A stretch of 64,000 nucleotides of DNA. It comes from Raphanus sativus (taxonomy: Eukaryota; Streptophyta; Magnoliopsida; Brassicales; Brassicaceae). The stretch covers positions 14,818,001 through 14,882,000 of the forward strand of contig NC_079516.1 of assembly GCF_000801105.2 (NCBI RefSeq). The letters are read 5' to 3'. Below, piece by piece: positions 1 to 12,907 of this stretch. Within the stretch, counting starts at the first letter, position 1, and every line of letters begins with the position of its first letter. The notes beneath the pieces were generated by a model, which was given only the letters and a program-made list of their open reading frames with translations, ran no database searches and had not been told where the DNA came from. A program made the position numbers and the translations under genes.

Positions 1-3000
1 TTTCGAGCAGTTGCTGAGAAAAACTTGATAGACTCAGGGTGAACACCGTTTAGAGTAGCCACCACTTGGTCTGCTGACGCTTCCAACACGTCTCCAACGG
101 TTGGTGGGCTAATAAACTCAAATCTGCAGCCTACATCACGCTCCAGAGACCTCACCGTTCTCTTCTGACTACTGGAGTGCATTAGAATGGCCGAGCCTTC
201 TTTCCCTGCACGCCCAGTGCGACCAGAACGGTGCACAAAGGTCTCCGGGTCATTAGGAAGTTCATAGTGGATGACAAGATCTACGTTGGGGATGTCAAGT
301 CCACGAGATGCAACATCAGTGGCAACTAGAACCGTGAACTTCCCTTGGCGGAAACCGTTGAGCGTTCTCTCTCTTTGATGCTGAGAGATATCTCCATGAA
401 GCGCTTCAGAAGCTATACTGTTTGATAACGCTAGAGACACCTCGTCTGCATCTCTCTTTGTCTGTGTAAACACAATGGTCTTGCCACCCTTTGCATACAC
501 CTTCAAAGATTTAAAAACAGAACAAATCAATACAGAACTAAAGACACCAAGCAATCTATCAGCTGAGTCATACTGTTATAAGATCGCTTAGAATAGTGCG
601 CTTTGATGTCGATGTGGCTGAGATTGCATAGAGTTTGATCCTCTCTGCAAGCTTCTCATCTTGGTCACCAACCAGATCAATATTCAATGGATTGTCAAGG
701 TACTTCCTAGCCAGCTTCTTCACCCAAGTAGGCATAGTTGCTGAGAAAAGCATGTTCTGTCTCTTCTGAGGGAGATTCTCAAGAATCGACTCAACGGCCT
801 CCTCGAACCCAACAGCAAGCATCTGGTCAGCTTCATCGAGCACCAAGTACTCGACTTCGCCTAGCTTGAGGCTCCTTCCTTCGATCAAGTCGATGATTCT
901 TCCAGGAGTTCCAACAACAACATCGACGCCACGAGACAGAGCACTCTGCTGAATGGTGTAAGAGACGCCACCGTATACACAAACAGTGCTTAAATAAGGC
1001 GCAGACTCTTTGATCTCCTTCTCCACTTGCTTGGCTAGTTCTCGTGTAGGTGCAAGGACGAGGAACTTGGGAAGACGACCAGACTTCCTACTCATAGAAA
1101 CAAAACAAAACATTTACAAAAACATCAATGTAAACCAATGTTCTAAAAATGTCTACAGGGCAGCAATTTATGCAAATTCAAATCGGTTTAAATCGGTTAA
1201 AACTGGTATAAATTGGTGTAAATTTGTTTAATCAAGTAACTAGAGCTTGACCCGCACACCCGTGCGGGTTTTAATTTTGATTTTAAAAAACTGATATTTG
1301 TTTTTCATAATTAATATCATATATTTTAGATGTGTCATTATATAACTGAATGTATATTGAGTATTTAATATTTTAGGTTCTTATACATCATAATCGAATT
1401 CGAACCATAGCGGATAATATAATTACTTTTGGTCATTTAATAATTTTTAGGTTATTTTAGTTTAAATTAAAAATATCTAAATCGAATTGGGTAATATAAT
1501 TATTTTTGATAAAAATATTTGAAATTTTACATATATTAGTTATTTGGGTATTTTTAGGTTCCAATACATCAGAATTGAATTCAGTTGGACCAGAAGGATC
1601 CAATTCAAAAGTCACCAAACAAATTTATAATACTTGAACGAAGCCTAATTTTAAAACTCAAAAATATAATACCTGAAAAAACGATTCATATTTGAATGGG
1701 TATCCGAAAGACCATATTGCTAACTGTATATTATTATATTTACCTGAATAATTAAAAAGAGTAAAAGTACTATTTTAGTGGTATTGAGGCGTTTTAGTTT
1801 AAACGTCATGTGTTTTTTTCACATATTTATAAATAAATATTGATTTTATATAAATGTTAGTATATATTTTATAATTTAAATTTATTAAATATTTTTATTA
1901 TGAAAATTTTAAATACAATATTTTTATAATTTATATTGAGTAATTTTATTTTTGTTTTGAATCGTCAACCGTTTTATTATGATTTTTAAAACATGACATG
2001 CCCAACTGCAAAAATATACTTTATATATATTTTTCATGGACCAAAATTTAAATGCATGACAAAAATGTTATATATACTATTTAAAATTTGGTGCTATATA
2101 CTTAATTTATATCCTTCAGCATTTAACATATTCGATTTTCATTGGGATATTATTTATATGAAATATAAATAAAATAAAATATTTACAGATTTATATTCGA
2201 GTAGCATTAACTTTGTTTCTAACTTAGCCGAAGGAACATCAAATCGAAGAGTTTAGGATCTCGATTCTCGATTTTCATCATGCGAAACATTTTCTTTGGA
2301 TTGTCATATTATTTGTGAATGGTTGTTTGTTAATGATTGTGTTAACAAAAATTTATATTTAATTGATTGCATAGAGTATCAAAATATGGTAAATTTATTG
2401 GTTACCTAAATTATAGGAAGTAGTATTTTTAATTTTAATTAAATAAGGAAAATACAATAAATACTTAACATTAGATTTATTAATTAATTCAGTGGCATAG
2501 AATTGTAAATATTGTGCAAGTTTAAGGGTTATTATTAATTTGTACTTCAGTTTTAATAGATTAGATGATGTCAATCAAGTAAAATTTGTCTAATTCTTTT
2601 TTTGTATATTTAAATTTTAGAATTCATCAAAATAATTTTATAGTTAGACACACACACAAAAAAACTAAAATATCTAATAAAAATGTAAAAATATATATCG
2701 ACATATGTTAATGATATACAAAAATGTAAAAATATATATCAACATTTGTCAATGCAGATCCATAAAATTTGTCTAAACCTTTTTTGTATATCTAAATTTT
2801 ATAATTCATCAAAATAATTTTATAGTTAGACACAAAAAACGTAAAATATCTAATATAAATGTAAAATATATAAAATGAAAAATATATATCAACATTTGTC
2901 AATGCAGATCCATAAAATTTGTCTAATTTTTTTTGTATATCTAAACTTTATAATTCATCAAAATAATTTTATAGTTAGACACACAAAAAACTAAAATATC

Positions 3001-3795
3001 TAATAAAAATGTAAAATATATAAATATGTAAAAATATATATCAACATTTGTTAATGAATAGGCCTAAGCCTAGAACCCTGATAATTCACCTAGTCTCTAA
3101 TTCTCTAATTTCTATAGAAATCATAATTATTTATCCCCTAACGATTTCTTGAACATATGTGTAAACTAAGTGGATGTAAGGTAAAAAAAAAGGGACCTGA
3201 AAGCAGAGTAGTCTCCAGCTTGTTCAGTGAGGCGTTTAATGATAGGGATGCCAAAAGCTAAAGTCTTCCCAGTTCCTGTCTTTGCACGAGCTATAATGTC
3301 TCTTCCTTCCAATGCAGGAACCAAGACAGCCCTCTTCAGACAACAACAACAACAACACAGAAACCAAAAACCATTTAAGAACATAAAAGGACAAGACTTT
3401 TAAGAGTTTTTTTTCAGATTGAAAAAAGGACAAGACTTTGAAACCTGAATTGGGAAGAGGTGAGTGATGCCACGCTTCTCCAAAGACTCGCCGAGACGTT
3501 GAGGCAAATCGAGTTTCGAGATAGCGAGCTCTTCTGGGTCGTCGTCGTTGTTGTCGAATTCGTCGGAAAGGCCGAGGCTTTTGAAAGCTTCTTCGCTGAG
3601 GACGGAGTTGGGAGTAGCGACGGCGGCGGAGGGAGAGGAGTGGATGAGACGAGTTCTTCGGAGAGAGATGGGAGAGGAGAAGAAAGGGTTGTCCAGAGAG
3701 AGAGGTGAGAAGCAAGACCTCTTTCTGGAGATGGGTTTTGAGGTTTCGAGGTGAGGGGCTTGGTAGAGTGATGGAACTCCCACCGTCGACGCCAT
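1..3795 (-). CDS. RH3: DEAD-box RNA helicase RH3, chloroplast (3' end outside window)
   Basis: ATP-dependent DEAD-box RNA helicase of the plastid RH3 type, which works in chloroplast group II intron splicing and ribosome assembly (family knowledge). Exons on the minus strand are 3795-3445, 3333-3197, 1087-574 and 500 to the window edge, all with GT-AG borders; about 500 codons are present. Seen in order: a Ser/Arg-rich transit-peptide-like N terminus, the Q-motif region ending exon 1, the Walker A motif AKTGTGKT in exon 2, PTRELA, TPGR, DEAD and SAT in exon 3, and [10 protein letters not shown] in exon 4. The glycine-rich C terminus with its zinc knuckle would lie before position 1. The ATG at 3795 ([10 protein letters not shown]) was preferred to an in-frame ATG 24 codons upstream because it matches the family start. 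Intron 2 is unusually long at 2.1 kb and holds a Helitron and a repeat array. Confidence 0.93.
1240..2565 (-). mobile_element. Non-autonomous Helitron in RH3 intron 2
   Basis: Read on the minus strand, the element ends with a GC hairpin (arms CCCGCAC and GTGCGGG, plus-strand 1251-1268) followed by a short spacer and CTAG at 1243-1240, then a T in the flank. The 5' end TCTAATCTATTAAAACTGAA is at 2565, preceded by A. This matches Helitron rules: 5' TC, 3' hairpin plus CTRR, insertion between A and T, no target duplication. There is no RepHel coding sequence. The interior is AT-rich. Confidence 0.7.
2570..3060. repeat. About three imperfect copies of a 150-bp AT-rich unit in RH3 intron 2
   Basis: The unit contains TTTGTCTAA, a TTTTGTATATCTAAA segment, AATTCATCAAAATAATTTTA, TAGTTAGACACA and AAAATATCTAATA in fixed order, recurring near 2585, 2765 and 2920. 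It ends in AACATTTGTCAATGCAGATC or a variant of it. The same unit appears in reverse orientation in GluRS intron 4 (about 25900-26290), so it is a dispersed family. Confidence 0.7.
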
Positions 3796-5200
3796 TGTTT
3801 TTGGATACTCGCCGGAGGTGGTGAAGGAGGAAGGATAAGGTGAGAGTGTGAGTGAGGTTCTTGCCAAGTGGTGTAATAATAATCAGATATGATGGGCCTT
3901 TAAATGGGCCGGTATTTTGTAAACTCAGGATCCTTTTATTTCTGGCGTAACATATGATGTCTTTTGGGATTATTTTGTAAAGCTAGTTTCATTCGCTGTT
4001 GCTCAAAAAAAAAACTGTAGTTTCATTCGCTTGCTTTACTTACACATGGAATAAAACTTTGATCTTGATCAAAAAAGAGAAAAAAAAAACTTTCACCATG
4101 TACATGTTTTAAGATTTATATAGATAGTAGCAGTACTGGATAGTAGATTAGAAAAGAGAGCTGGAAAACCTTTATTTGTGTTATCTAACATATCATTATC
4201 TAAAAACTGGAATAGTTAAATCGATAGAGAACAAAAACATTTCTCAAAAAAAAAAAACATAAAAGCATAACAAAAATATCCAAACATAAGAAACATACAA
4301 ACCACTAAAATAATATCAATCTAGGATTTGCGATTATTTGCAAAATGATTTTCTTTGTAATAAGTTTTAGTTAATTTTAAGTAAATGAGGGAATATATAT
4401 TATGATTTTCGTTTTTTAAAAAATACTATAAGGTTTGGGACCAAAGCTCATAATTCTTCCAAATTTGAAACCATAATATGTAATATTAGTTTTTTCACGG
4501 AGGTTATTTAAACTGGGAAATTTTGAACAACTTATAGTATTGTAATATGATTTTAATCCAATACTTTAGAATCATCTATAGAATTGTGTATACAAAGTTA
4601 TATTTTCTTACTAAAAAGATATATTAAAAGACATTAAAATCACTAAACTTTCAAAAAATGTATAACAATACTAAATTTTAAAGTATTTGTTTAATAACAA
4701 GATCAATAAAATTATTTCTAAAAAATCATTTCAAATTAACCAGCACAAAGATTAAATATAAAAATAATATTGTAGACAGTCAATTACTAAACCAGAAAGA
4801 CATACCCAAAAAGAAAACGAGCCAACTCTTTCTTTAGCATTTGGTACCAGGTAGCACTGGTACCAGGTAAGACGTACCCAAACCAAGTAAGCTCTGGCAT
4901 GCCAAAATACAAATAAGAACTCTTTCTCTAGCATTTGGTACCAGGTAAGCTCTGGCATTGCCGACAAATGATATTGTAGTATTGTTTATGATATCATGAA
5001 GCTTGTCTATTTATATTTTAAATCATCAGATTAGGTAAAGACCTTGTGATTGAATTATTAAGGAGAAAAAAATAGATTATTCCAAAAATAAAATTAAAAA
5101 AGAAAACGTTACAAAATAATAATAATTTAGAGTTTGGAGTACACAGGCTGGATTAGATGGACGTTGATTGGGATTCTAACTCGTTGCTGATCTAAAAATC
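3796..5200. other. RH3 / DUF300 intergenic region
   Basis: AT-rich spacer between two divergently transcribed genes, so it should hold both promoters. No gene is seen. At 4824-4958 a segment containing AACTCTTTCT, TAGCATTTGGTACCAGG and AGCTCTGGCAT is repeated with a 94-bp offset. The rest shows A/T runs only. Confidence 0.6.
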
Positions 5201-5701
5201 TTCAATTTAATCTCTTTTAGATTAGCTTCGCTGTGAAAGCCCATCTCCTCCCTAAAGCTTGCTCCTTCCCCAAGGAAGGAAGCAGAAAGGAAAAGGCTTA
5301 TCAAAACCCTCATCTCCTAATCCACAATCAAACTCCTCTCTCTTCCTCAATTTAGGGTTTACATTGCTCTCTTCCCCGATCTTCGATTTCACACGAAATC
5401 ATCAAAACCCACCACGAAAAGTTACCAACTTTGCTGATTTAGGGTTCTTCCCAATCACGGATCCGTAATCATTTCTGCTACTTCCCTCATACGAATCATC
5501 AAAACCCACCACGAAAAGTTACCGCCTTTACGGTCGGATCTCGATTTTCACCAAACCCTTTTGCGGAAAATCTCAACTTCTTCTTCACAGATCCGTCTTA
5601 GGAGGTCAGGTTTGTATACCCTTTTGCTTTGATTACATAGTTTTTTGAATAGTTTCTTTCAATTTACGTTTTTTTTTTCTTTTGTTCGTTTTGCAGAAAA
5701 A
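5200..5701 (+). promoter_or_regulatory. 5' leader of the DUF300 gene with an internal duplication and a leader intron
   Basis: CT-rich leader typical of plant 5' UTRs. The phrase ATCAAAACCCACCACGAAAA occurs at about 5400 and again at about 5497, 97 bp apart, indicating a short tandem duplication. A probable leader intron runs from GTTTGTATAC (about 5609) to TTTTGCAG (about 5696), ending just before the ATG. Confidence 0.5.
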
Positions 5702-7813
5702 ATGGCGGATACGATACCGTTTTATCTCAACATCGTGGCGTTTCTATGCACTGTTGGAGCCATTGCCTTGGCGATATTTCACATCTACAGGCATCTCTTG
5801 AACTACACTGAGCCAACTTACCAGAGATACATCGTACGCATCGTCTTCATGGTCCCGGTTAGTCTTCTCCTCAAGCATCTCTAACCTCTTGTGCCATTGT
5901 TTTTTAGTTCTTAACATGTTCTTGATTGGTTTGCTTCTCAGGTTTATGCCTTCATGTCATTCTTGTCTCTTGTCCTCCCTACAAGCTCCATATACTTTGA
6001 TTCCATACGAGAAGTGTGAGTAATAATTACATTATAATGGCAAATAGGCTTTTGTGACATTTATATATCTCTAATGACTTTCTTTTTTGGTGTTTTCAGT
6101 TATGAAGCTTGGGTCATTTACAACTTCCTATCACTGTGTTTGGCTTGGGTTGGTGGTCCAGGAGCAGTGGTTCTTAGTTTAAGCGGTCGCTCTCTACAAC
6201 CATCATGGTGTCTCATGACTTGTTGCTTCCCTCCATTGACATTGGACGGGTAAAGTTTCCTCCAATTGAACATTACACAACCCTCTTAAGCTGACATCTA
6301 TTGATAAGAACATCATGGTGTCTTTTTTTTTGGATGCAGGCGTTTTATTAGGAGATGCAAGCAAGGTTGTCTGCAATTTGTGATCCTGAAGCCTATCCTA
6401 GTGGCTGTAACACTTGTGCTCTACGCAAAAGGGAAGTACAAGGATGGGAACTTTAACCCTGACCAGGCGTATCTCTATCTTACCATCATCTACACCATAT
6501 CCTACACGGTGGCTTTGTACGCGCTTGTTCTGTTTTACATGGCGTGCAGAGATCTTCTCCAGCCGTTCAATCCTGTCCCCAAGTTTGTGATCATTAAGTC
6601 TGTCGTCTTTCTTACCTATTGGCAGGTAAATTTTGACATCAACTCTTGGCTTATGCTGATTGCTATCTTCCACATATAGTTGTTTTTTAAAGGCATGCGG
6701 GTCTGGTTAGTTCGGGTTATTCGGTTTGGTTAGCTCGGTTCAACATAAATCTTACGAATTAATCGGAAATTAAATTTGGTTCGGTATTCGGTTAGTTTGG
6801 TTTTTGAAAATCTTACTGAAGTTTTTTATTTCTGTTAGATTTTGGTTTAATTTGTTGAAATTGCGGATAAATTTGGTTAATTTCGATTGGTTAATTAGGT
6901 TATTTCGGTTTGAAATTGGTTAGTTCGGTTCAGATTTTTGGTATGGTTTGGACTTTGGATACAAGTTTTCTTTTTAAAGAAGAAAACCGAAATAATTGAT
7001 TACTGAACCGAAAACCAAAGTTTTTCAAAAAGAAACTAATAAATCGAACCGAACTAACTCTAGTTTGGTTCGGTTCAAAATCTAAGGCCTAGTGTTTTTT
7101 GCTAAACCCTCTTCTTTGTACAGGGTGTTCTAGTTTTTCTTGCTGCAAAATCTGGATTCATACAAACCGCAGAGGAAGCAGCTCATTTTCAAAATTTCAT
7201 AATATGTGTGGAGATGCTAATCGCTGCAGCATGCCATTTCTATGCCTTTCCATACAAGGAGTACGCGGGTGCCAATGTTGGTGGACCTCGCAGCTTCTCA
7301 GGGAGCCTATCACATGCTGTAAAACTAAACGACTTTTACCATGACACTGTTCACCAGGTTAAACTCATGTTGTTTCAAAACCGTTGTGGTCTTTTCAAAT
7401 GATTATTTTGGTTTCCTGATTGATTGGTTTATTAACAGTTTGCACCTACGTATCACGATTACGTGCTCTATAACCATAATGAGGGTGGTACTGGTGACGA
7501 AGGGACAAAGAAGTACCGGTCGAGAACCTTTGTGCCAACTGGTCAAGAGATGGATGCAATGAGAAAGAACAAACCAGTGTATGCAAACAAGATAGATGGT
7601 GTTTCGGTTTCGAGTAGTCTGTCTTCAGGGGCAAGCTCGCCGAAAAGCTCCAGCGTAGCATCTGATCCTGCGCGTTCCGAAGCTGTGAAGTCTTCCTTGA
7701 TTGTTGACGCCTCGGATTCTCTTGATACAATGTATGATATGACGCTCATTGACATTGATATATCTAGTTTCCCAAGCAATGTTCCCTCGGCAAATGAAAG
7801 TGGGCCTAGATAG
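5702..7813 (+). CDS. DUF300 / OST-alpha-like membrane protein (LAZ1 homologue family)
   Basis: Multi-pass membrane protein of the DUF300 (TMEM184/OST-alpha) family; the plant member LAZ1 is linked to vacuole function and cell death. The substrate of this paralogue is not known. Exons: 5702-5857, 5942-6015, 6100-6249, 6340-6625, 7124-7357, 7439-7813, all GT-AG, giving 424 residues. Hydrophobic segments are seen near the N terminus (LNIVAFLCTVGAIALAIF), after VPVYAFMSFLSLVLP, and in exons 3 to 5. Conserved family phrases include HLLNYTEP.YQRYIVRI and AFPYKEY. The C-terminal exon is hydrophilic and Ser-rich, with a likely cytosolic tail. By memory of synteny it corresponds to At5g26740, next to RH3. 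A retrotransposon sits 95 bp after the stop, probably in the native 3' UTR. Confidence 0.9.
6690..7090. repeat. CGGTTTGGTT-rich repeat insertion in DUF300 intron 4
   Basis: Intron 4 is about 500 bp, while most introns of this gene are 80-90 bp. The extra DNA carries many variants of TTCGGTTTGGTTAG on one side and their inverse (AACCGAACTAAC) near 7040. This is typical of a hAT-like non-autonomous element, but I could not fix its ends. Confidence 0.4.
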
Positions 7814-7908
7814 GAGCAGGAATGAGATGTAGAAAGTACCATTAAATGTACAAAACATGCTCCTAATAGCTTCTCAGGTGTGTTCTTAGTTGGAAGATGT
7901 TAGTACTC

Positions 7909-8278
7909 TGATAGAGTATAGATCTATGTAAAGGGAAGTACTCGTGTATTTTCAATGAGAAAGAGAGTTACAGCTTGAGTGTGAATAGTACTAAGCTCTC
8001 ATGGCGAACCTAGCACAAATCCACCAGACTCATATCGTCTGTGAAGTAAAGACTCATGACGTCTCTAACTGACAACATCAAGCATAAACTCATAAAATGA
8101 ATAACGACTTCTATTTATAGTACTTTAGCTCACTATACTCTATAACTGCTAATACTCCCACTCAAACCGAGTCTTTGCTGACTTTTATTAAACTTCACTC
8201 CTCTTGAATATTCAAACTTCCTTTCCCTCCACTTCCTTGCTTCTCTTCTTTCGGTAATATACTTTCTTAAGCCTATCA
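7909..8278 (-). repeat. 3' LTR of the retrotransposon (left copy)
   Basis: TG...CA-bounded 370-bp repeat identical by eye to 12928-13297. It carries a TATA-like palindrome CTATTTATAG at 8111-8120. It also contains the last 67 bp of the gag-pol reading frame, whose stop is at 8212-8214. Confidence 0.95.
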
Positions 8279-11200
8279 ATACTCCCCCCAATGAAATCCA
8301 GCTTGCCCTCAAGCTGGTACGATGGAAAACATCTACGGAACTCCTCCAATGTCATCCAAGAATCCTCCAATGTAGACTTCTCCTTCCAATGAACTAATAA
8401 CTCCATTTCGCCTTTTGCATCATAACGTTTCTCCAAAATGTCTGCAGGTTCCCATGGCTCATCAGCTGCTACAATAGCCCCCGGTGGCAACACCATGCTC
8501 TGTTCTTGCTGTCCCAAAGCCAGTTTTAACTGTGAAACATGAAAAACTGGGTGAATACGTGCTTCGGGAGGCAAAAGCAGTTTGTATGCTGTTTCGCCCA
8601 CTCGCGCAATGATCTGATAAGGACCGAAGAATTTAGCTGCCAACTTCTGATAAAAGCGTCTAGTCACACTCTTCTGTCTGTATGGTTGTAACTTCAAATA
8701 AACCATGTCCCCCACCACAAACTTCACATCACGACGCGACTTATCAGCCTGTTGTTTCATTATATCTTGAGCCCGAAGTAAATTCTGCTTCAAATCGTCC
8801 AACATCTCGTCTCTTTCGCGCAACGCAACATCCAACTCATAGTTAGCAGTCGAACCCAACTCGTAACGAAGTAGAGGAGGTGGATCACGCCCATACAACA
8901 CTTTAAACGGCGTAGTTTGTAAAGACTTGTGAAAAGTTGTGTTGTACCATAGCTCCGCCCACGCCAAATACGCATGCCAAGAACGCGGGTGAGAAGAACT
9001 AAAGCATCGCAAATAGGTTTCCAAGCATCGGTTTAACACCTCTGACTGACCATCCGTTTGTGGGTGAAACGCAGTACTATACTTCAATGTCGTTCCTGCC
9101 AATCGAAACACTTCTGTCCAGAATGAGCTCAAAAAAATTCTGTCGCGATCGGAGACTATACTCCTGGGAAACCCATGTAACTTGACAATCTCATTCACAA
9201 ACTTCTTTGCCACATCCAACGCTGTAAACGGATGTTTTAAACTTATAAAGTGCGCGTATTTACTCAAACGGTCAATTACCACCAAGATGACATTGAACCC
9301 ATTTGAAGTCGGAAGCCCTTCAATGAAGTCCATATTGATGTCTTCCCAAACTTTCTCAGGAATTGGTAATGGCTGTAGCAAGCCTGCTGGAGAGAGGGTG
9401 GAGTGTTTGTGAGTCTGGCACACACTACACGAAGCCACATATGTCTGAATCATCTTGAACATGCCTTTCCAAAAGAAAGAGCACTGAACGCGTTTGACTG
9501 TCTTCAACACGCCTGAATGACCACCCACTTTGCTGTCGTGTGCCTCTTGTAGAATAAGAGAAATAAACCTTGAAGATTTTGGAATAACCAAACGATGTTT
9601 GGACCATAACTTCCCTTCCACAACTCGGTACTTCTGAGATTGTAGCACACCCGACTGAATCTTTCGTATTAACTCCTGAATACTCGCATCTTCACTAATC
9701 TCTTTATACAAGTCTTCCCACTGCAACGCTGTTGGGACTGTAAGAGACAACAACAGAGTTGAAACGGACATGGAACGAGACAATCCATCAGCTGCTTTAT
9801 TCTCAGGTCCAGGTTTGTAGAAAATCTCGAAATCAAAGCCTAATATCTTTGTCAACCACTTCTGATATTCAAGATTCACTTCCTTCTGCTCCAGTAGAAA
9901 TTTTAGACTTCGCTGATCCGTATGAACGTGAAACTTGCGGCCTAAGAGATAATGCTTCCACTTGCGTATAGCCATAACTATTGCCATTAGTTCTCTCTCA
10001 TAAGCAGGTTTCAGTTGTTCTCTTGCTGTCAATGCGTGACTAAAATACGCTATAGGTTGCTTGTTCTGCATCAAAACCGCTCCGAGGCCAAACCCCGAAG
10101 CATCCGACTCGATGACGAACACCTGAGAGAAGTCAGGTAACGCTAATACCGGTGCATGAATCATTGCATACTTCAGTTTGTCAAACGCTTCTTGTGTCAT
10201 TGTATTCCAGCAAAACTGATCCTTTTTTAATAACCCTGTCAATGGTCGTGCAATACTACCATAATCCTTAACAAATCTCCTGTAGTAGCCCGTGAGTCCC
10301 AAAAAACCACGTAGCTGTTTCACAGTCTTAGGATCAGGCCAGTTCTGCATTGCTACAACCTTCTCCGAATCTGTAGCCACTCCATTCACAGAGATCATGT
10401 GACCCAAATACTCCACTGTTTCCACCCCGAAAGTACACTTCTTCTGATTAGCAAATAGGCTCTGTTCTCTCAGCACTTGCAATACTTGTCGTAGGTGTTC
10501 TTCGTGAGACCGATGATCCTTGCTATAGACCAAGATGTCGTCAAAGAAAACCAAGACAAACCGACGTAGAAAAGGCTTGAAAACTTTATTCATCAATGCC
10601 TGAAATGTCGCCGGTGCGTTTGTTAGACCGAATGGCATGACTAAGAATTCATAATGTCCTTCAACTGTCCTGAATGCGGTTTTATGAATATCTTGATCCA
10701 CCATTCTGATCTGATGGTATCCTGATCGTAAATCGAGCTTGGAGAACACTGATGCGCCATGAAGTTCGTCCAAAAGTTGATCGATTACCGGAATAGGATA
10801 CTTATCCAAAATCGTAGCCCTGTTAAGAGATCTGTAATCAACGCAGAAGCGAAGAGAACCATCTTTCTTTTTAACAAGTAAAACAGGACTCGAGAATGGG
10901 CTTGTGCTGGGGCGTATGATCCCAGTAGCAAGCATGTCGTTCACCATCTGTTCCATAGCCACTTTACTGGCGTGTGGGTACCTATAAGGTCGAACAGATA
11001 CTGCAGTAACTCCTTGCCTTAGATTGATCGCGTGTTCCTGTCCTCTCACCGGTGGTAAAGAAGTAGGAACAGCAAAAACATCCGCAAATTCTTGGAGTAG
11101 CAGTGAGAACTTTGGTGAAATTTCTGGAGTCGACGATGTAGCAGTAGAGGTAGCAAGCAGTGCTTCCCTTCCTGACTTACTAGCTCTAAAGACCGGCTTC

Positions 11201-12885
11201 AATGACTTGAATGAGAATTTGGTGCAATGTAAGGCCTTCTCCCCATACAAGGTCACCATTTCCCCATTATAGACAAACGAAAGGACCTGCTCCTTCCAGT
11301 CCACTTCGCACTTGCCTAATGTTTCAAGCCACTGAATGCCAAGTATCACATCGACGTTTCCCAGTTCTAAGGAGATGAAGTCACTTGTGAAGTTGGTATT
11401 ATTGAGTTGGAAAGTGACTGCTTTGCAAGTTCCCACAGCATTTACAGTCACTCCATTTCCCAACAACACGTTCAAGCTGCTATCTACAGAAACACTCAAT
11501 TGCAGCTTGTCCACAACTTCTGGAGATATGAAGTTGTGGGATGCTCCACTGTCGAGCATGACAATCACCTCCTGGTTGCATATATAACCCCTCAGCTTTG
11601 TAGTCTTTGGAGTATCAATGCCAAGATACGAGTTTAGAGATAATGTATATAATGTCTGCTGACTCATATCTTGGGGCTGATCTTCTTTCTCATCACGTAG
11701 ATCAACCACTTCAAGCTCAATGCCATTAATGACTGTTAGGACGCGGAATTCTTTATGTGGACACACGTCTCTATGAGCTGGAGACCATGGTGCTTTACAC
11801 TTGAAACAGATCTTGTCCTTCCTCATCCGATCAAGCTCTGCATCTGTGTGTTGTAAGCGTGGTCGAGCATTGTTTCGAGTTGGAGCTGCATTTTCTTTAT
11901 TGGACGTTGACTCTAACTTCAGCGGTTCCGTGCGGTGTTTGTTGTTATAAGAGGCTGTACGAGCACCGGACGTCTGTCGTTGATAGCCTCCCCGCCCTTC
12001 ACTAGCGGCCGAGCTTATCACACTACAGAACGTCGTCTTCTGCATCTTCAATACTGCCAATTTGTGTTGCGTTAACGTCACTGGTTCTTTCAAACGAATA
12101 ACCTCCTTCATGTCAGGTTTTAGGCCATTGAAGAACACTTTGATTAGGTTCTTCTCATCTACTCCTGTCACTTGATTCCTCAATGCCTCAAACTCGTTCA
12201 CATACTCCTCCACCTCTCCTTCCTGTTGGATACAGAACAATCTTGCAGCTGGATCATTGTCTATAGGTCCACTGAATCTGTCTAGCATTCGATCTGTAAA
12301 TTGCTCCCAGCTCAAAAAAGGATCACTGATGATCTCTCCATTGAACCATTGTAGCACCGGACCTTCTAGACTCAAAGATACCAAATGAAGCTTCTCTTCT
12401 TCATTGTAGTTCCCAAACCTGAAAAATCGCTCAACTCGAGATATCCAATCGAAAGGTAACTCACCAGAAAACACAGGCATATCAATTTTCCTCAACATCT
12501 TATCCCGATTCATCAAAGCACCATTGATTCCCCGATAACCTAACTGTGGTGGAGATCCTTCCGTTTCAGAGATCGGAATCGGTACCTGAGAGATGTGAGG
12601 TTCCGACGATGACGCAATCTCCTTCCCTGGCCGATGATTTATGGCTGATGAGTTCTCAAATCGACTCAGTACTTCGGCGATATGATTCATCTTCCCCTCG
12701 ATCGAATCCATCTTTGACTGTAGCGAATCGAGCTTCTTCGTCGTCGCTCGATCATTATGAGCTAGCTTCTCATAGTTGAGCTTCGATCGAGTTATCTCCT
12801 CGTGAATCTGTTGCATCTCTGTCGAATTTGTTGCCTCCGTGGTTATCATCTTATCTCGGTCGCCTCCGTTTCGCGTTTCTACCAT
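8212..12885 (-). CDS. Gag-Pol polyprotein with chromodomain (Ty3/gypsy)
   Basis: Single 1557-residue reading frame starting MVETRNGG. Domains by rough residue: retrotransposon gag 130-290; Cys-rich zinc-knuckle-like motif [16 protein letters not shown] at 360-375; aspartic protease with DSGASHNF near 445; reverse transcriptase about 630-860 with the catalytic FFDDIL at 780; RNase H about 920-1040 with [10 protein letters not shown]; integrase zinc-binding region about 1120-1160, with the catalytic triad at D1186 (INMDFIEG), D1246 (IVSDRD) and E1282; chromodomain about 1475-1530 (EPADILEKR...LLVHWKEK...DSW). No frameshift or stop is seen, so it may be competent. Chromodomains in this group steer integration to marked chromatin (family knowledge). 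The frame continues through the polypurine tract into the 3' LTR. Confidence 0.97.
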   Translation of the reverse strand: MVETRNGGDRDKMITTEATNSTEMQQIHEEITRSKLNYEKLAHNDRATTKKLDSLQSKMDSIEGKMNHIAEVLSRFENSSAINHRPGKEIASSSEPHISQVPIPISETEGSPPQLGYRGINGALMNRDKMLRKIDMPVFSGELPFDWISRVERFFRFGNYNEEEKLHLVSLSLEGPVLQWFNGEIISDPFLSWEQFTDRMLDRFSGPIDNDPAARLFCIQQEGEVEEYVNEFEALRNQVTGVDEKNLIKVFFNGLKPDMKEVIRLKEPVTLTQHKLAVLKMQKTTFCSVISSAASEGRGGYQRQTSGARTASYNNKHRTEPLKLESTSNKENAAPTRNNARPRLQHTDAELDRMRKDKICFKCKAPWSPAHRDVCPHKEFRVLTVINGIELEVVDLRDEKEDQPQDMSQQTLYTLSLNSYLGIDTPKTTKLRGYICNQEVIVMLDSGASHNFISPEVVDKLQLSVSVDSSLNVLLGNGVTVNAVGTCKAVTFQLNNTNFTSDFISLELGNVDVILGIQWLETLGKCEVDWKEQVLSFVYNGEMVTLYGEKALHCTKFSFKSLKPVFRASKSGREALLATSTATSSTPEISPKFSLLLQEFADVFAVPTSLPPVRGQEHAINLRQGVTAVSVRPYRYPHASKVAMEQMVNDMLATGIIRPSTSPFSSPVLLVKKKDGSLRFCVDYRSLNRATILDKYPIPVIDQLLDELHGASVFSKLDLRSGYHQIRMVDQDIHKTAFRTVEGHYEFLVMPFGLTNAPATFQALMNKVFKPFLRRFVLVFFDDILVYSKDHRSHEEHLRQVLQVLREQSLFANQKKCTFGVETVEYLGHMISVNGVATDSEKVVAMQNWPDPKTVKQLRGFLGLTGYYRRFVKDYGSIARPLTGLLKKDQFCWNTMTQEAFDKLKYAMIHAPVLALPDFSQVFVIESDASGFGLGAVLMQNKQPIAYFSHALTAREQLKPAYERELMAIVMAIRKWKHYLLGRKFHVHTDQRSLKFLLEQKEVNLEYQKWLTKILGFDFEIFYKPGPENKAADGLSRSMSVSTLLLSLTVPTALQWEDLYKEISEDASIQELIRKIQSGVLQSQKYRVVEGKLWSKHRLVIPKSSRFISLILQEAHDSKVGGHSGVLKTVKRVQCSFFWKGMFKMIQTYVASCSVCQTHKHSTLSPAGLLQPLPIPEKVWEDINMDFIEGLPTSNGFNVILVVIDRLSKYAHFISLKHPFTALDVAKKFVNEIVKLHGFPRSIVSDRDRIFLSSFWTEVFRLAGTTLKYSTAFHPQTDGQSEVLNRCLETYLRCFSSSHPRSWHAYLAWAELWYNTTFHKSLQTTPFKVLYGRDPPPLLRYELGSTANYELDVALRERDEMLDDLKQNLLRAQDIMKQQADKSRRDVKFVVGDMVYLKLQPYRQKSVTRRFYQKLAAKFFGPYQIIARVGETAYKLLLPPEARIHPVFHVSQLKLALGQQEQSMVLPPGAIVAADEPWEPADILEKRYDAKGEMELLVHWKEKSTLEDSWMTLEEFRRCFPSYQLEGKLDFIGGSIDRLKKVYYRKKRSKEVEGKEV
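8279..8295 (-). promoter_or_regulatory. Polypurine tract next to the 3' LTR, inside coding sequence
   Basis: On the minus strand ATTGGGGGGAGTAT lies directly before the 3' LTR, where plus-strand DNA priming occurs in LTR elements. It is translated within the gag-pol frame as I-G-G-S. Confidence 0.7.
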
Positions 12886-12907
12886 CTTCTCGCTTCGCGG
12901 TGGTTCC

